Positions 1-7,472 of a stretch of 40,626 bases of DNA are shown here, one piece after another. Each line of letters begins with the position of its first letter. The first letter of the stretch is position 1. The translations under genes were made by a program, and so were the position numbers. A model generated the notes under the pieces. That model had not been told where the DNA came from. It saw only the letters and a list, made by a program, of their open reading frames with translations, and did not search any database. The DNA is from Gemmiger sp. (lineage in GTDB: Bacteria > Bacillota > Clostridia > Oscillospirales > Ruminococcaceae). The stretch spans positions 1-40,626 of the forward strand of contig JAQUSS010000010.1 of the NCBI GenBank assembly GCA_028710135.1, read 5' to 3'.

Positions 1-278
1 CCTCAACCGCCGGGGGCCTCCCCCCGCCGTCTGTGGGGGGAATATCCCTAGTATAATTTCATAAATATTCAATGTCAATGTATATTTATGAAATTCGGCA
101 CTTTTCCCGTTCCGCCACTTTTACGGCTCGGCTTTTTGTATAGAATGATGTAGGATTTTTCTTTCCTCTTTTCGTTTCCCGGCTCGGCTCTCTGCGCCCC
201 GCGCCCCCGCCGAAACCGCCCTGCGCCAACCGGCATAAATATACAAAACATTGCATTTTTATACGCTTTCGCTTTTGC
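1..278. other. Intergenic region at left window edge, no gene seen
   Basis: No convincing coding sequence lies upstream of the iron-transport gene. The first 40 bases are G/C runs that can fold weakly (GGGGG against CCCCC) and may be the tail of a terminator belonging to a gene outside the window. Downstream is an AT-rich perfect inverted repeat, listed separately, then mixed sequence up to the feoAB promoter. Confidence 0.5.
55..95. repeat. 14-bp perfect inverted repeat upstream of feoAB
   Basis: Positions 55-68 and 82-95 are exact reverse complements (AATTTCATAAATAT and ATATTTATGAAATT), separated by 13 bases containing TCAATG twice in tandem. The arms are almost pure A/T in an otherwise GC-rich region. 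There is no T-tract, so it is not a classical terminator. It could be an operator or a weak hairpin; the function is unknown. Confidence 0.6.
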
Positions 279-307
279 TTGACAGCAATTGTTCGCAATG
301 GTAGACT
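279..307 (+). promoter_or_regulatory. Predicted promoter of feoAB
   Basis: TTGACA at 279-284 and TAGACT at 302-307 are separated by 17 bases, placing transcription start near 314, about 46 bases before the chosen ATG at 360. This rules out the in-frame ATG at 279 as the start, because it lies inside the -35 box. A small ATTG-TTCG-CAAT palindrome lies within the spacer; no clear Fur or DtxR box was recognised. Confidence 0.6.
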
Positions 308-359
308 CGTAACTGGAAGATGTGGAAACGGTAGGTTGTATAAAGGATGGGATGCGAGG

Positions 360-2744
360 ATGACACTGGCAGAATTGGCCGTTGGCAAGGACGCAATACT
401 GCGCACTGTGGGCGGCAGCGGAGAGCTGCGGCGGCACTTTTTGGATATGGGCCTTACCCCCGGCACCGAGGTTACCCTGCGCAAGGTTGCCCCGATGGGC
501 GACCCGATTGAACTGGAGCTGCGCGGGTACGAATTGACCCTGCGGCTGGACGATGCCCGCCGGATTGAGGTGGATGGCATCCACGACACCAACCGGGCCG
601 CCCCGCTTGAGGGGCGCCACCCCGCCGTGCCCCACCCCGGCCGCGGCGAAATTGGCAAAGCCCCCAGCTACCGCGACCATAAAAGCGGGGCGGTGATCCC
701 CAAGGGTGCCCCCCTGACCTTTGCGCTGGCCGGCAACCAAAACTGTGGCAAAACCACCCTGTTTAACCAGTTGACAGGCTCCAACCAGCACGTAGGCAAC
801 TTCCCCGGCGTTACGGTGGACCGCAAGGACGGCCAGATACGCGGCCACGCCGAGGCCACCGTGACCGACCTGCCGGGCATCTACTCCCTCTCCCCCTATT
901 CCAGCGAGGAGATTGTAACGCGGGACTTTTTATTAAAGGATAAACCCACCGCCATCATCAACATTGTGGATGCCACCAACATTGAGCGGAATTTGTATCT
1001 GACCATGCAAATTATGGAGCTTGGCATCCCCATGGTGCTGGCGCTCAATATGATGGACGAGGTGCGGGCCAACGGCGGCACCATCATCGTCAATAAGCTG
1101 GAGGAACTGCTGGGCATCCCGGTGGTACCCATCTCGGCCTCCAAAAACGAGGGGATTGAGGAGCTGATTGGCCACGCCCTCCATGTGGCCCGCTACCGCG
1201 AAGCCCCCGGCCGAATCGATTTTTGTGACCCTGGCGATGAAGCCTCCCCCACCGACCCACAGGGCGCGGTGCACCGCTGCATCCACGCCATTGTGCACCT
1301 GATTGAGGACCATGCCAAGCGGGCCGGGCTGCCCACCCGCTTTGCCGCCACCAAGCTGGTGGAGGGGGATGCCCCCATTTTGGAGGCCCTGCAACTTGAC
1401 CAAAACGAAAAAGAATTGCTGGCGCACACCATCACCGAGCTAGAAAATGAATCCGGGCTTGACCGAGAAGCCGCCCTGGCCGATATGCGGTTCCAATTTT
1501 TGGAGCGGCTTTGTGCCGAAACCGTTGTGCGCCCCGGCGAGAGCCTGGAGCATAAGCGCAGCGTTTCCATCGACCGGGTGCTGACCGGCAAATACACGGC
1601 CCTGCCCTGCTTTGTGGGGATTATGGCGCTGGTGTTCTGGCTCACCTTCGGGGTGGTGGGGGCAGGGCTTTCAGCGCTGCTTACCCTGGGCATTGGCTGG
1701 GTAACCGGGCTGGTGGATGCCGCCTTAACCACCTACGCCATCAACCCGGTGGTGCATTCGCTGGTCATCGATGGCATCTTTGCCGGGGTGGGCAGTGTAC
1801 TCAGCTTTTTGCCCACCATCGTCACCCTGTTTTTCTTTCTTTCCATTTTGGAGGATACCGGCTACATGGCCCGCGTTGCCTTTGTGATGGATAAGCTGCT
1901 GCGGCGCATCGGCCTTTCGGGCCGCAGCTTTGTGCCCATGCTGGTGGGTTTTGGCTGTTCGGTGCCCGCCATCATGGCCACCCGCACCCTCTCCTCCGAC
2001 CGTGACCGTAAAATGACCATCCTGCTCACCCCGTTCATGAGCTGCAGCGCCAAGCTGCCCATCTATGCCCTGTTCACCATGGCCTTCTTTTCGCAGGGGC
2101 GGGCGCTCGTCATGGTAATTCTCTACCTGTTTGGCATTGTTTGCGGCATCCTGTATGCCCTTTTGCTCAAACACACCCTGTTTACCGGCGAGCCGGTTCC
2201 CTTTGTGATGGAGCTGCCCAACTACCGGCTACCCAGCCCCAAAAGCGTGGCCCAGCTCATCTGGGAAAAAGCGCGGGATTTTATCCAGAAGGCCTTCACC
2301 ATCATCTTTGTGGCCTCGGTCGTCATCTGGTTTTTGCAAACCTTTGATGCCCGGCTCAACGTGGCCGCCGCGCCGGATAACAGCCTGCTGGCCCTAGTTG
2401 GCAATGTGGTTTCGCCCCTGTTTGCCCCCCTTGGCTTTGGCGATTGGCGGGTTTCCACCGCGCTGATTACCGGCTTCACCGCCAAGGAGAGTGTGGTTTC
2501 GACCCTAACGGTGCTGCTGGGTGGCAGCACCGCCGCCCTAAGCACCCTGTTTACCCCGTTCACGGCCTTTGTTTTTCTGGTATTCACCCTGCTGTACACC
2601 CCCTGCGTGGCCGCCATTGCGGCCGTCAAGCGCGAGCTTGGCTCGGCCAAGGCCGCCGCGCTGGTGGCGGTGGTGCAGTGTGCAACCGCCTGGGTGGTGG
2701 CCTTTGCCGTACACAGCATCGGCACCCTGCTCGGCTTTGTGTAA
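360..2744 (+). CDS. feoB: FeoA-FeoB fusion ferrous iron transport protein
   Basis: Ferrous iron uptake GTPase and permease of the cytoplasmic membrane, 794 residues. Residues 1-73 form a FeoA-like SH3 domain (MTLAEL start, HFLDMGLTPGTEV). The FeoB G domain follows with G1 GNQNCGKTT at about 125-133 (Gln replacing the common Pro), FPGVTV near 148, DLPG at 170-173 and an NMMD G4 motif. The C-terminal half is strongly hydrophobic, with the gate-type core motifs GFGCSVPAIMATRT and SCSAKLPIYALF. ATG 360 is preceded by AAAGGA at 342-347; the upstream ATG at 279 overlaps the promoter. FeoA and FeoB are often separate genes, so this is a natural fusion as seen in some Clostridia. The small Cys-rich partner follows directly. 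Family identity is very secure. Confidence 0.96.
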   Translation: MTLAELAVGKDAILRTVGGSGELRRHFLDMGLTPGTEVTLRKVAPMGDPIELELRGYELTLRLDDARRIEVDGIHDTNRAAPLEGRHPAVPHPGRGEIGKAPSYRDHKSGAVIPKGAPLTFALAGNQNCGKTTLFNQLTGSNQHVGNFPGVTVDRKDGQIRGHAEATVTDLPGIYSLSPYSSEEIVTRDFLLKDKPTAIINIVDATNIERNLYLTMQIMELGIPMVLALNMMDEVRANGGTIIVNKLEELLGIPVVPISASKNEGIEELIGHALHVARYREAPGRIDFCDPGDEASPTDPQGAVHRCIHAIVHLIEDHAKRAGLPTRFAATKLVEGDAPILEALQLDQNEKELLAHTITELENESGLDREAALADMRFQFLERLCAETVVRPGESLEHKRSVSIDRVLTGKYTALPCFVGIMALVFWLTFGVVGAGLSALLTLGIGWVTGLVDAALTTYAINPVVHSLVIDGIFAGVGSVLSFLPTIVTLFFFLSILEDTGYMARVAFVMDKLLRRIGLSGRSFVPMLVGFGCSVPAIMATRTLSSDRDRKMTILLTPFMSCSAKLPIYALFTMAFFSQGRALVMVILYLFGIVCGILYALLLKHTLFTGEPVPFVMELPNYRLPSPKSVAQLIWEKARDFIQKAFTIIFVASVVIWFLQTFDARLNVAAAPDNSLLALVGNVVSPLFAPLGFGDWRVSTALITGFTAKESVVSTLTVLLGGSTAALSTLFTPFTAFVFLVFTLLYTPCVAAIAAVKRELGSAKAAALVAVVQCATAWVVAFAVHSIGTLLGFV

Positions 2745-2759
2745 CCTAAGGAGGTTATG

Positions 2760-2948
2760 ATGAACCTGCAAAGTATTTTAATTTTGCTTGCCATTTTTAT
2801 TGTTTTGGCCCTGGCCGTGGTGTGGATTGCCCGCAACGGCGGCTGGCAAGGCGGCGGGTGCAGCGGCTGCGGCGGCAATTGCGGTAGCTGCCATGCCCAC
2901 TGCGATGAAAAAGAGGCCCCGCCCCAGCCCCCAAAAAAGGAGCCCTGA
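2760..2948 (+). CDS. FeoB-associated Cys-rich membrane protein
   Basis: A 62-residue protein starting 15 bases after the feoAB stop. It has one N-terminal membrane segment (residues about 5-24), then a Gly/Cys-rich stretch with Cys residues in pairs (CSGC, NCGSC, HAHC) and a charged Pro-rich tail. This matches the small FeoB-associated Cys-rich family, thought to assist iron transfer at FeoB; the exact role is not established. Two adjacent ATG codons exist at 2757 and 2760. The ribosome site AAGGAGG at 2748-2754 is only two bases from the first but five from the second, so 2760 is preferred. Co-transcription with feoAB is likely. Confidence 0.88.
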   Translation: MNLQSILILLAIFIVLALAVVWIARNGGWQGGGCSGCGGNCGSCHAHCDEKEAPPQPPKKEP

Positions 2949-2968
2949 GCGCGGCTTGCGCGGTTTTT
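2949..2968 (+). terminator. Weak hairpin with T run after the feo operon
   Basis: A four-base GCGC stem with a five-base loop (2949-2961) is followed by GG and five T residues. It is placed where a feo terminator is expected, but the stem is short, so this is tentative. Confidence 0.3.
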
Positions 2969-3021
2969 ATGCGTTTTACGCTGTTTCTTTGCACTTTGGG
3001 GCAAAAAAACAAGAATCACCA

Positions 3022-3049
3022 TTGATTTTTTGCCCCAGGCCACTATAAT
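3022..3049 (+). promoter_or_regulatory. Predicted promoter of the Hpt gene
   Basis: TTGATT at 3022-3027 and a perfect TATAAT at 3044-3049 with a 16-base spacer. Transcription would begin near 3056, about 44 bases before the ATG at 3100. Confidence 0.65.
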
Positions 3050-3099
3050 AAAGTTATCCGGGCTTGGCCCAATACCCTATGCGGAAGGACGATAACAGG

Positions 3100-3443
3100 A
3101 TGACAACCGTAATCAAAAAATTAAAAGCCTACGGCGCGGATGTCGCCGGGGCGATGGCCCGCTTTTTGGACGATGAAGAGCTTTACCAGGAATGCCTGAA
3201 TACCTTTGTGGAGGACCCCGCCTTTGCCGCGCTGGCCCAGGCGGTAAAAAGTGGGCAGTACCCCCAAGCGTTTGACCATGCCCACGCCCTGAAAGGGGTA
3301 TCGGCCAACTTAGGTCTGGTTCCCCTCTACGATGCGGTTTGCGCCTTGTGGAGCCACTGCGCCGTGGCGAGTACGCCGATGCCCCCGCCCTTGTTGCCGC
3401 CGTGGAAGCCGAGCGAGAGCGCCTGCGTGGTTTTTTGCAGTAA
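3100..3443 (+). pseudogene. Hpt-domain phosphotransfer protein, frameshifted
   Basis: The first part encodes an Hpt helical domain with the phospho-acceptor motif HAHALKGVSANLG, the histidine that relays phosphate between a hybrid kinase and a response regulator. ATG 3100 is preceded by GGAAGGA at 3082-3088. After CALW the reading frame becomes unrelated low-complexity sequence. Shifting back one base at 3348 restores a typical Hpt C-terminus (ALVEPLRRGEYADAPALVAA, then a charged helix) ending at TAA 3441-3443, giving a 114-residue protein of normal Hpt length. The simplest reading is loss of one G from TTGGTGG. No slippery heptamer is seen, so programmed frameshifting is unlikely; a sequencing error cannot be excluded. 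The key histidine lies before the lesion. Uninterrupted reading from 3100 would run to 3702. Confidence 0.8.
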
Positions 3444-3583
3444 TTTATGGCGCAACAGCTGCAATAAGAGCCCCCAACGTATAAATTCAAAGCCCAGCCG
3501 CCCCCACTTGCAATGCCGTGGCGGCCTTCTGCGCCGCCATCTGGCAGCTTTCCCGGTTTCACCAGATAAAAAAATACCCAGGC
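3444..3583. other. Short non-coding gap
   Basis: Sequence between the Hpt stop and the shared terminator. No gene, promoter or repeat is evident; the open frame crossing it is the shifted continuation of the broken Hpt gene. Confidence 0.5.
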
Positions 3584-3645
3584 AAGGGCCTGCCGGTTCC
3601 CCACGCTGTGTTGGCAGCGGTGGAACCGGCAGGCCCTTTTGCTTG
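3584..3645. terminator. Strong bidirectional terminator
   Basis: A 17-bp perfect stem (3584-3600 with 3622-3638) enclosing a 21-base loop that can itself pair CGCTG with CAGCG. T residues follow on the plus strand. It sits between the convergent Hpt gene and the sensor kinase gene and likely ends both transcripts. Confidence 0.85.
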
Positions 3646-3706
3646 TTTAATTTTATAAAAAACAACTTATTTCAATTGCCCTTACGCATCCCCACGGGGT
3701 AGCTGC

Positions 3707-5017
3707 CTATGCGTGGCCATTCCCCGCTTTGCCCCCGCCTAAGGGGAGCAAAACGCTGAACACCGTTGCCCCACCGCCGCTTTCCGCCTTGATGCCGCCG
3801 TGGTGCTGCTGGGTGATTGCCCTGGCAATGGCCAAGCCCAGCCCGTATCCCCCGGCGCTTCGTGCGCGGGAACGGTCAGCTCTGTAAAACCGCTCAAACA
3901 GGTGGGGCAGTTCCTCCGGCGGGATATCCGCGCCGGTATTTTCCACTTGCAGCAGGGCGTTTTGCCCCTGCGCACGTAGGCGAACCGTCACCACCTTTTC
4001 CCCGGTGGCATACTTGCAGGCGTTATCCACCAAAATGGCCACCAACTGCTTGAGCTGCCCACCATCCCCCTGCATGGCCACGCCCGGGGCCACCTGCGTT
4101 TCCAGGGTAATCCCCCCCTCAAACGCAACCGATTCAAAAGATAGCGAACTGCTCATCACCGTGTCCGAAAGGTCAACCCGCCCCAGCGCCACCGGGGCAC
4201 GGGCTGCATCGGCGCGGGCCAAAAACAGTAGCGCATCCACCAGCTTTTTCATCCGTGCCCCCTCGGCCTGTATCCCGTCCAGCCATTTTTGCTGCTCCGC
4301 CACGGTATCGCCGGGGTGGGCCTGCACAATGCTGGCGTCCGCCATAATCACGGTAAGGGGGGTTTTTAATTCATGGCTGGCATCGGCCACAAACTGCCGC
4401 TGTTGCTCCCACGCCTGCTCCACTGGGCGCACGGCCATCCGTGCCAGATAGATGCTGATGCCCAGCAGCGCCAGCAGCGCCGCTGCCACCACCCCCGCCA
4501 ACCGCAGCCCTATGCTACGCAGGGCTGCCAACTCCGCGGTGCTATCCGCAAAGGCAATTTTGGTACCGTCCGGGGTGTTTTGGGTCAGGTAGCGCAGGTA
4601 CGGGTTTTGGATGCTGCCGCTCTCCTTCCCGCTTGCCAAAACCTCCGCCACCAGCGCCGCCAAGGTATCCTCGGTAATGTCTACACTCTCCACGTTGCTC
4701 TGGGTAATGGTGCCGGTGCTGTCGGTTACCGCCCAAAACACTGCTCGGTTTTCCGTGCCGCCACCACCCGGGTTCACGCCGGGCCGAGCACTGCCCCCAA
4801 GCGCCCCCAAATCCAGCGCGCCCACCGCGCGCTTGGTAATCTCGGGCTTCTGCTGCCCGATACCTGGCTGGTCAATCGCCCGGTATAGGGCGCTCATGGT
4901 GTCGCCTCGCTGCTGGCGCGCGGTAAAAAACAGCATCACCACGCAAATACCAAGCAACACCGCCCCCACCAGCGCCATGGTCATGGCAACAAATTTGCGC
5001 CGCAGCTGGCGAATCAT
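3707..5017 (-). CDS. OmpR-family-partner sensor histidine kinase
   Basis: Membrane histidine kinase, 436 residues. Transmembrane segments lie near residues 11-32 and 172-192 and frame an extracytoplasmic sensing domain of about 135 residues that matches no known sensor by eye and has a Gly-rich stretch at 80-87. After a short linker the HisKA H-box FVADASHELKTPLTV gives His215 as the likely phosphorylation site. The catalytic ATPase domain shows the N-box DNACKYA and the G-box GYGLGLAIA. Its ATG overlaps the regulator TGA by four bases (ATGA), showing tight co-translation with the upstream response regulator. Its stimulus is unknown; the divergent polyphosphate/DUF4956 operon is its most likely target through the partner regulator. 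Confidence 0.93.
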   Translation of the reverse strand: MIRQLRRKFVAMTMALVGAVLLGICVVMLFFTARQQRGDTMSALYRAIDQPGIGQQKPEITKRAVGALDLGALGGSARPGVNPGGGGTENRAVFWAVTDSTGTITQSNVESVDITEDTLAALVAEVLASGKESGSIQNPYLRYLTQNTPDGTKIAFADSTAELAALRSIGLRLAGVVAAALLALLGISIYLARMAVRPVEQAWEQQRQFVADASHELKTPLTVIMADASIVQAHPGDTVAEQQKWLDGIQAEGARMKKLVDALLFLARADAARAPVALGRVDLSDTVMSSSLSFESVAFEGGITLETQVAPGVAMQGDGGQLKQLVAILVDNACKYATGEKVVTVRLRAQGQNALLQVENTGADIPPEELPHLFERFYRADRSRARSAGGYGLGLAIARAITQQHHGGIKAESGGGATVFSVLLPLGGGKAGNGHA

Positions 5018-5688
5018 CCCTCCACCCCCAGCCGGTAACCCACCTTGCGCTGGGTGGTAATGCCCACACGGGAACCTAAAAAAGCAAATTTTTTCCGCAA
5101 AAAAGAGATGTACGCCTCCACATTATTATCCTCCGCGCCGGATTCCGTCCCCCATACCCGGCTAATTAAGGTATCCTTCAGCACCACAATGCTGGGGTTC
5201 GACATAAGTATCCGCAGCACCTCAAACTCCTTAAACCCCAAATGTACGCTTTTCTCGGCTCGGGTAAGGTCGTAGGTGGAAAGATTCAAGGTTAAATCGT
5301 CATAGCACAAGGTTTCAAGCTGCACCTCCCCCTGCCTGCGGGCAAGCGCCCGCACCCGGGCAAGCAGCTCCTCGGGGGAAAAGGGCTTGGTCATATAATC
5401 ATCCGCGCCACAGTCCAGGCCGTTCACCTTGTCCCGCACCTCATCCCGGGCGGTCAACAGCAGAACCGGTGTCGCATTTTTTTCCTCCCGCAGCCGGCGC
5501 ACCACCTCAAACCCGTTCAGCTTGGGCAGCATCACATCCAACACCACTACGTCATACTGCCCGCTGCGGGCATAGTCCAGGCCATCGGCCCCATCATACA
5601 CCACATCGGCTGCATATTTTTTCTCTGCCATAATCTGGCCAAGGGCATCTGCCAGCCGAGCCTCATCCTCCACCACCAATACCCGCAT
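5014..5688 (-). CDS. OmpR/PhoB-type response regulator
   Basis: Receiver plus winged-helix DNA-binding protein, 224 residues. The acidic pocket is EDE near residues 7-9, the phospho-acceptor is Asp51 in VVLDVMLP, followed by LLLTARD and the conserved Lys of MTKPF. The C-terminal half has the OmpR winged-helix pattern (LGFKEFEVLRILMSN, then SFLRKKF and TQRKVGYRL). Start: ATG 5688 gives the family-standard MRVLVVEDE and has AGAGGA just upstream; an in-frame ATG at 5715 with AGGAA also fits and would add nine residues. It is transcribed with the sensor kinase and away from the VTC operon. The direct repeats between them are the right spacing for its own binding site, an inference. Confidence 0.93.
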   Translation of the reverse strand: MRVLVVEDEARLADALGQIMAEKKYAADVVYDGADGLDYARSGQYDVVVLDVMLPKLNGFEVVRRLREEKNATPVLLLTARDEVRDKVNGLDCGADDYMTKPFSPEELLARVRALARRQGEVQLETLCYDDLTLNLSTYDLTRAEKSVHLGFKEFEVLRILMSNPSIVVLKDTLISRVWGTESGAEDNNVEAYISFLRKKFAFLGSRVGITTQRKVGYRLGVEG

Positions 5689-5738
5689 TCCATTCCTCTT
5701 TCTGCCGGTTTTCATCCAGCGCTTCCTATATATTATCT

Positions 5739-5766
5739 ATTATACTGTACTTTGCCTTTGCCGCAA
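5739..5766 (-). promoter_or_regulatory. Predicted promoter of the two-component operon
   Basis: On the minus strand, TTGCGG (5761-5766) and a perfect TATAAT (5739-5744) are separated by 16 bases. The start would fall close to 5732, giving a short leader. It lies outside the symmetric element upstream and could provide basal expression of the regulator. Confidence 0.6.
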
Positions 5767-5806
5767 AGCGGTTTTGCCGGCTAAAATTTTGCCTTACTTT
5801 TTGGTA

Positions 5807-5888
5807 TGCCCAGTATACGCCCCCAACCTGAAAATACCCTGAAAGCCATTTTTCAGACTATTTTCAGCCAAGGGCGCTATACTGGGCA
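5807..5888. promoter_or_regulatory. Symmetric 82-bp divergent operator with mirrored -10 boxes
   Basis: The element is symmetric about 5847.5; 29 of the 41 position pairs are complementary. Outer arms are TGCCCAGTATA (5807-5817) and its complement (5878-5888). Inner arms hold CTGAAA at 5828 and 5839 and TTTCAG at 5851 and 5862, each pair spaced 11 bp as in OmpR/PhoB half-sites. TATACT lies at 5878-5883 on the plus strand and, mirrored, at 5812-5817 on the minus strand, each 10 bases beyond the nearest half-site. No good -35 box accompanies either, as expected for activator-dependent promoters. The neighbouring response regulator is the obvious candidate ligand. Confidence 0.7.
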
Positions 5889-5915
5889 CACCACGAACAA
5901 AGGAGGCTTATTTCC

Positions 5916-6695
5916 ATGAAAAACCAAACGGTCTTCCGCCGAATCGAAAAAAAATATCTACTTACCCAGGCCCAGTTCGATGCACTTTGGCCTGTTTTGA
6001 TGCGAATCATGCAGCCCGACGAATATGGCCGGCATACCATCTGCAATATTTACTACGATACCCCCGATTATCGGCTGATTCGCACCTCGCTGGAAAAACC
6101 GGTCTATAAAGAAAAGCTGCGGCTGCGCAGCTACGGTGTGCCCGGCCCCGCTTCCACCGTTTTTGCCGAGCTTAAAAAGAAGTATAAGGGCGTTGTGTAT
6201 AAGCGGCGGGAGGGAATGCCCCTTGCCAATGCCGCCCCTTACCTGGCCGGGGGTGGGCTGCCGGGGCCACACAGCCAAATTTTAAAAGAGATTGATTTTT
6301 TCCTTGCCTTTTGGCAGCCACAGCCCAAAGTGTTTCTGGCCTATGACCGTATCGCCCTTTTCAGCCCGGAATCCCCTTCGCTTCGCGTTACCTTTGATGC
6401 CAACATTCGCTGGCGTACCGGCGATGTCGCGCTTGAAAAGGGGGATGCCGGTGCCCCGCTCCCCCTGGCAGGCAGCTTTTTGATGGAGGTAAAAATCCCC
6501 GATGCCATGCCGCTGTGGATGGCACGCGCTTTCTCCCTGCTGGGAATTCACCCCACCAGCATCTCCAAATACGGCAGCTGCTACACCACCTGCCTGCTGC
6601 CCCGCTTGCTTGCCCAGCGCAACACCACCCGCAGCCCACAACCCCAGCCCAAACCGGGTTCCAACCAACAAATCGGAGGTTTTTACTGTGCTTGA
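5916..6695 (+). CDS. VTC-domain polyphosphate polymerase-like protein
   Basis: A 259-residue protein resembling the VTC catalytic tunnel domain, which in yeast Vtc4 makes polyphosphate from ATP. Visible are the N-terminal RIEKKYLLT, NIYYDTPDY with downstream basic residues, EKLRLRSYG, and the acidic/basic strand pattern FAELKKKYKGVVYKRRE typical of triphosphate tunnel folds; the late strand SFLMEVKIPDAMPLW carries the conserved Glu. No membrane segment or SPX domain is seen, so it is probably cytoplasmic and works with the next gene. Ribosome site AAAGGAGG lies nine bases before the ATG. Its end overlaps the DUF4956 gene by eight bases. Whether it truly makes polyphosphate in bacteria with this gene order is not shown by sequence. 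Confidence 0.88.
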   Translation: MKNQTVFRRIEKKYLLTQAQFDALWPVLMRIMQPDEYGRHTICNIYYDTPDYRLIRTSLEKPVYKEKLRLRSYGVPGPASTVFAELKKKYKGVVYKRREGMPLANAAPYLAGGGLPGPHSQILKEIDFFLAFWQPQPKVFLAYDRIALFSPESPSLRVTFDANIRWRTGDVALEKGDAGAPLPLAGSFLMEVKIPDAMPLWMARAFSLLGIHPTSISKYGSCYTTCLLPRLLAQRNTTRSPQPQPKPGSNQQIGGFYCA

Positions 6696-7362
6696 TAGTA
6701 TTTTCACCAGCTATACCACATCCATCACCCTGCCCCAGGTACTGGTTTGTACCCTTGTATCCTTGGCGCTGGGCCTTGCCTGCGCGGGGGTCTATATGTT
6801 CCGCACACGGTACAACAAAAGCTTTGTGGTAACCTTGGTTTTGCTGCCTGCGGTGGTGCAAATGGTCATTATGCTGGTAAACGGCAACGTTGGCACCGGC
6901 GTGGCGGTGGCGGGGGCTTTCAGCTTGGTTCGCTTCCGCTCTCTACCCGGCAGTGCGCGGGAAATTGGCAGCATTTTCCTAGCCATGGCGGTGGGCCTTG
7001 CCACCGGCACTGGGTATTTGGGGGTTGCCGCCGTGTTTGTGCTGTTGCTGGGCGGCGCTTCCCTGTTGCTGAACGCCAGCCCCTTCGGCAATTGCCCCAG
7101 CGAGGAAAAGGAGCTGAAAATTTCGGTTCCCGAAGCGCTGGAATATGAGGACGCTTTCGGTGACCTTCTCGCCCGCTACACCCAGCAAGCCACGCTGGAA
7201 AGTGTAAAAACCACCAATATGGGCAGCCTGTTTGAGCTGCGATACCGGGTGCAGCTTCGCGCCGGGGTAAGCGCCAAGGCATTTTTGGACGACCTGCGCA
7301 CCCGCAACGGTAACCTTACCGTGCAGCTTGCGCGCCTTTCCCCCCGGGAGGATCAACTATAA
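6688..7362 (+). CDS. DUF4956 membrane protein
   Basis: A 224-residue protein with about four membrane segments in its N-terminal 130 residues, then a soluble C-terminal domain of roughly 90 residues (ELKISVPEALEYEDAF onwards). The signature stretch GTGVAVAGAFSLVRFRSLPG between hydrophobic segments identifies the DUF4956 family, whose genes regularly neighbour VTC-domain genes. Start: GTG 6688 has GGAGG at 6675-6679, while the open frame reaching back to 6502 lies inside the VTC gene and lacks a ribosome site. The eight-base overlap implies coupled translation. A role as membrane partner or exporter for the VTC product is inference. Confidence 0.87.
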   Translation: MLDSIFTSYTTSITLPQVLVCTLVSLALGLACAGVYMFRTRYNKSFVVTLVLLPAVVQMVIMLVNGNVGTGVAVAGAFSLVRFRSLPGSAREIGSIFLAMAVGLATGTGYLGVAAVFVLLLGGASLLLNASPFGNCPSEEKELKISVPEALEYEDAFGDLLARYTQQATLESVKTTNMGSLFELRYRVQLRAGVSAKAFLDDLRTRNGNLTVQLARLSPREDQL

Positions 7363-7472
7363 CCCCCCCTGCCTTTGGCGGGCAAACTTGGCACCGGTAA
7401 AATCCACTATTTCCCCTATTCGCCGCCCCGGCAACAACCTTTACCACGATTCATAAAAGGAGAAGCGTTTTC

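Noticed and set aside
75-848. Long minus-strand open frames opposite feoAB
   Set aside because: They lie antisense to a clear FeoA-FeoB gene, have no ribosome site and read as shadow translations of GC-rich coding sequence.
3341-3360. Programmed -1 frameshift in the Hpt gene
   Set aside because: No slippery heptamer or following pseudoknot is visible, and Hpt genes are not known to use frameshifting; a simple deletion fits better.
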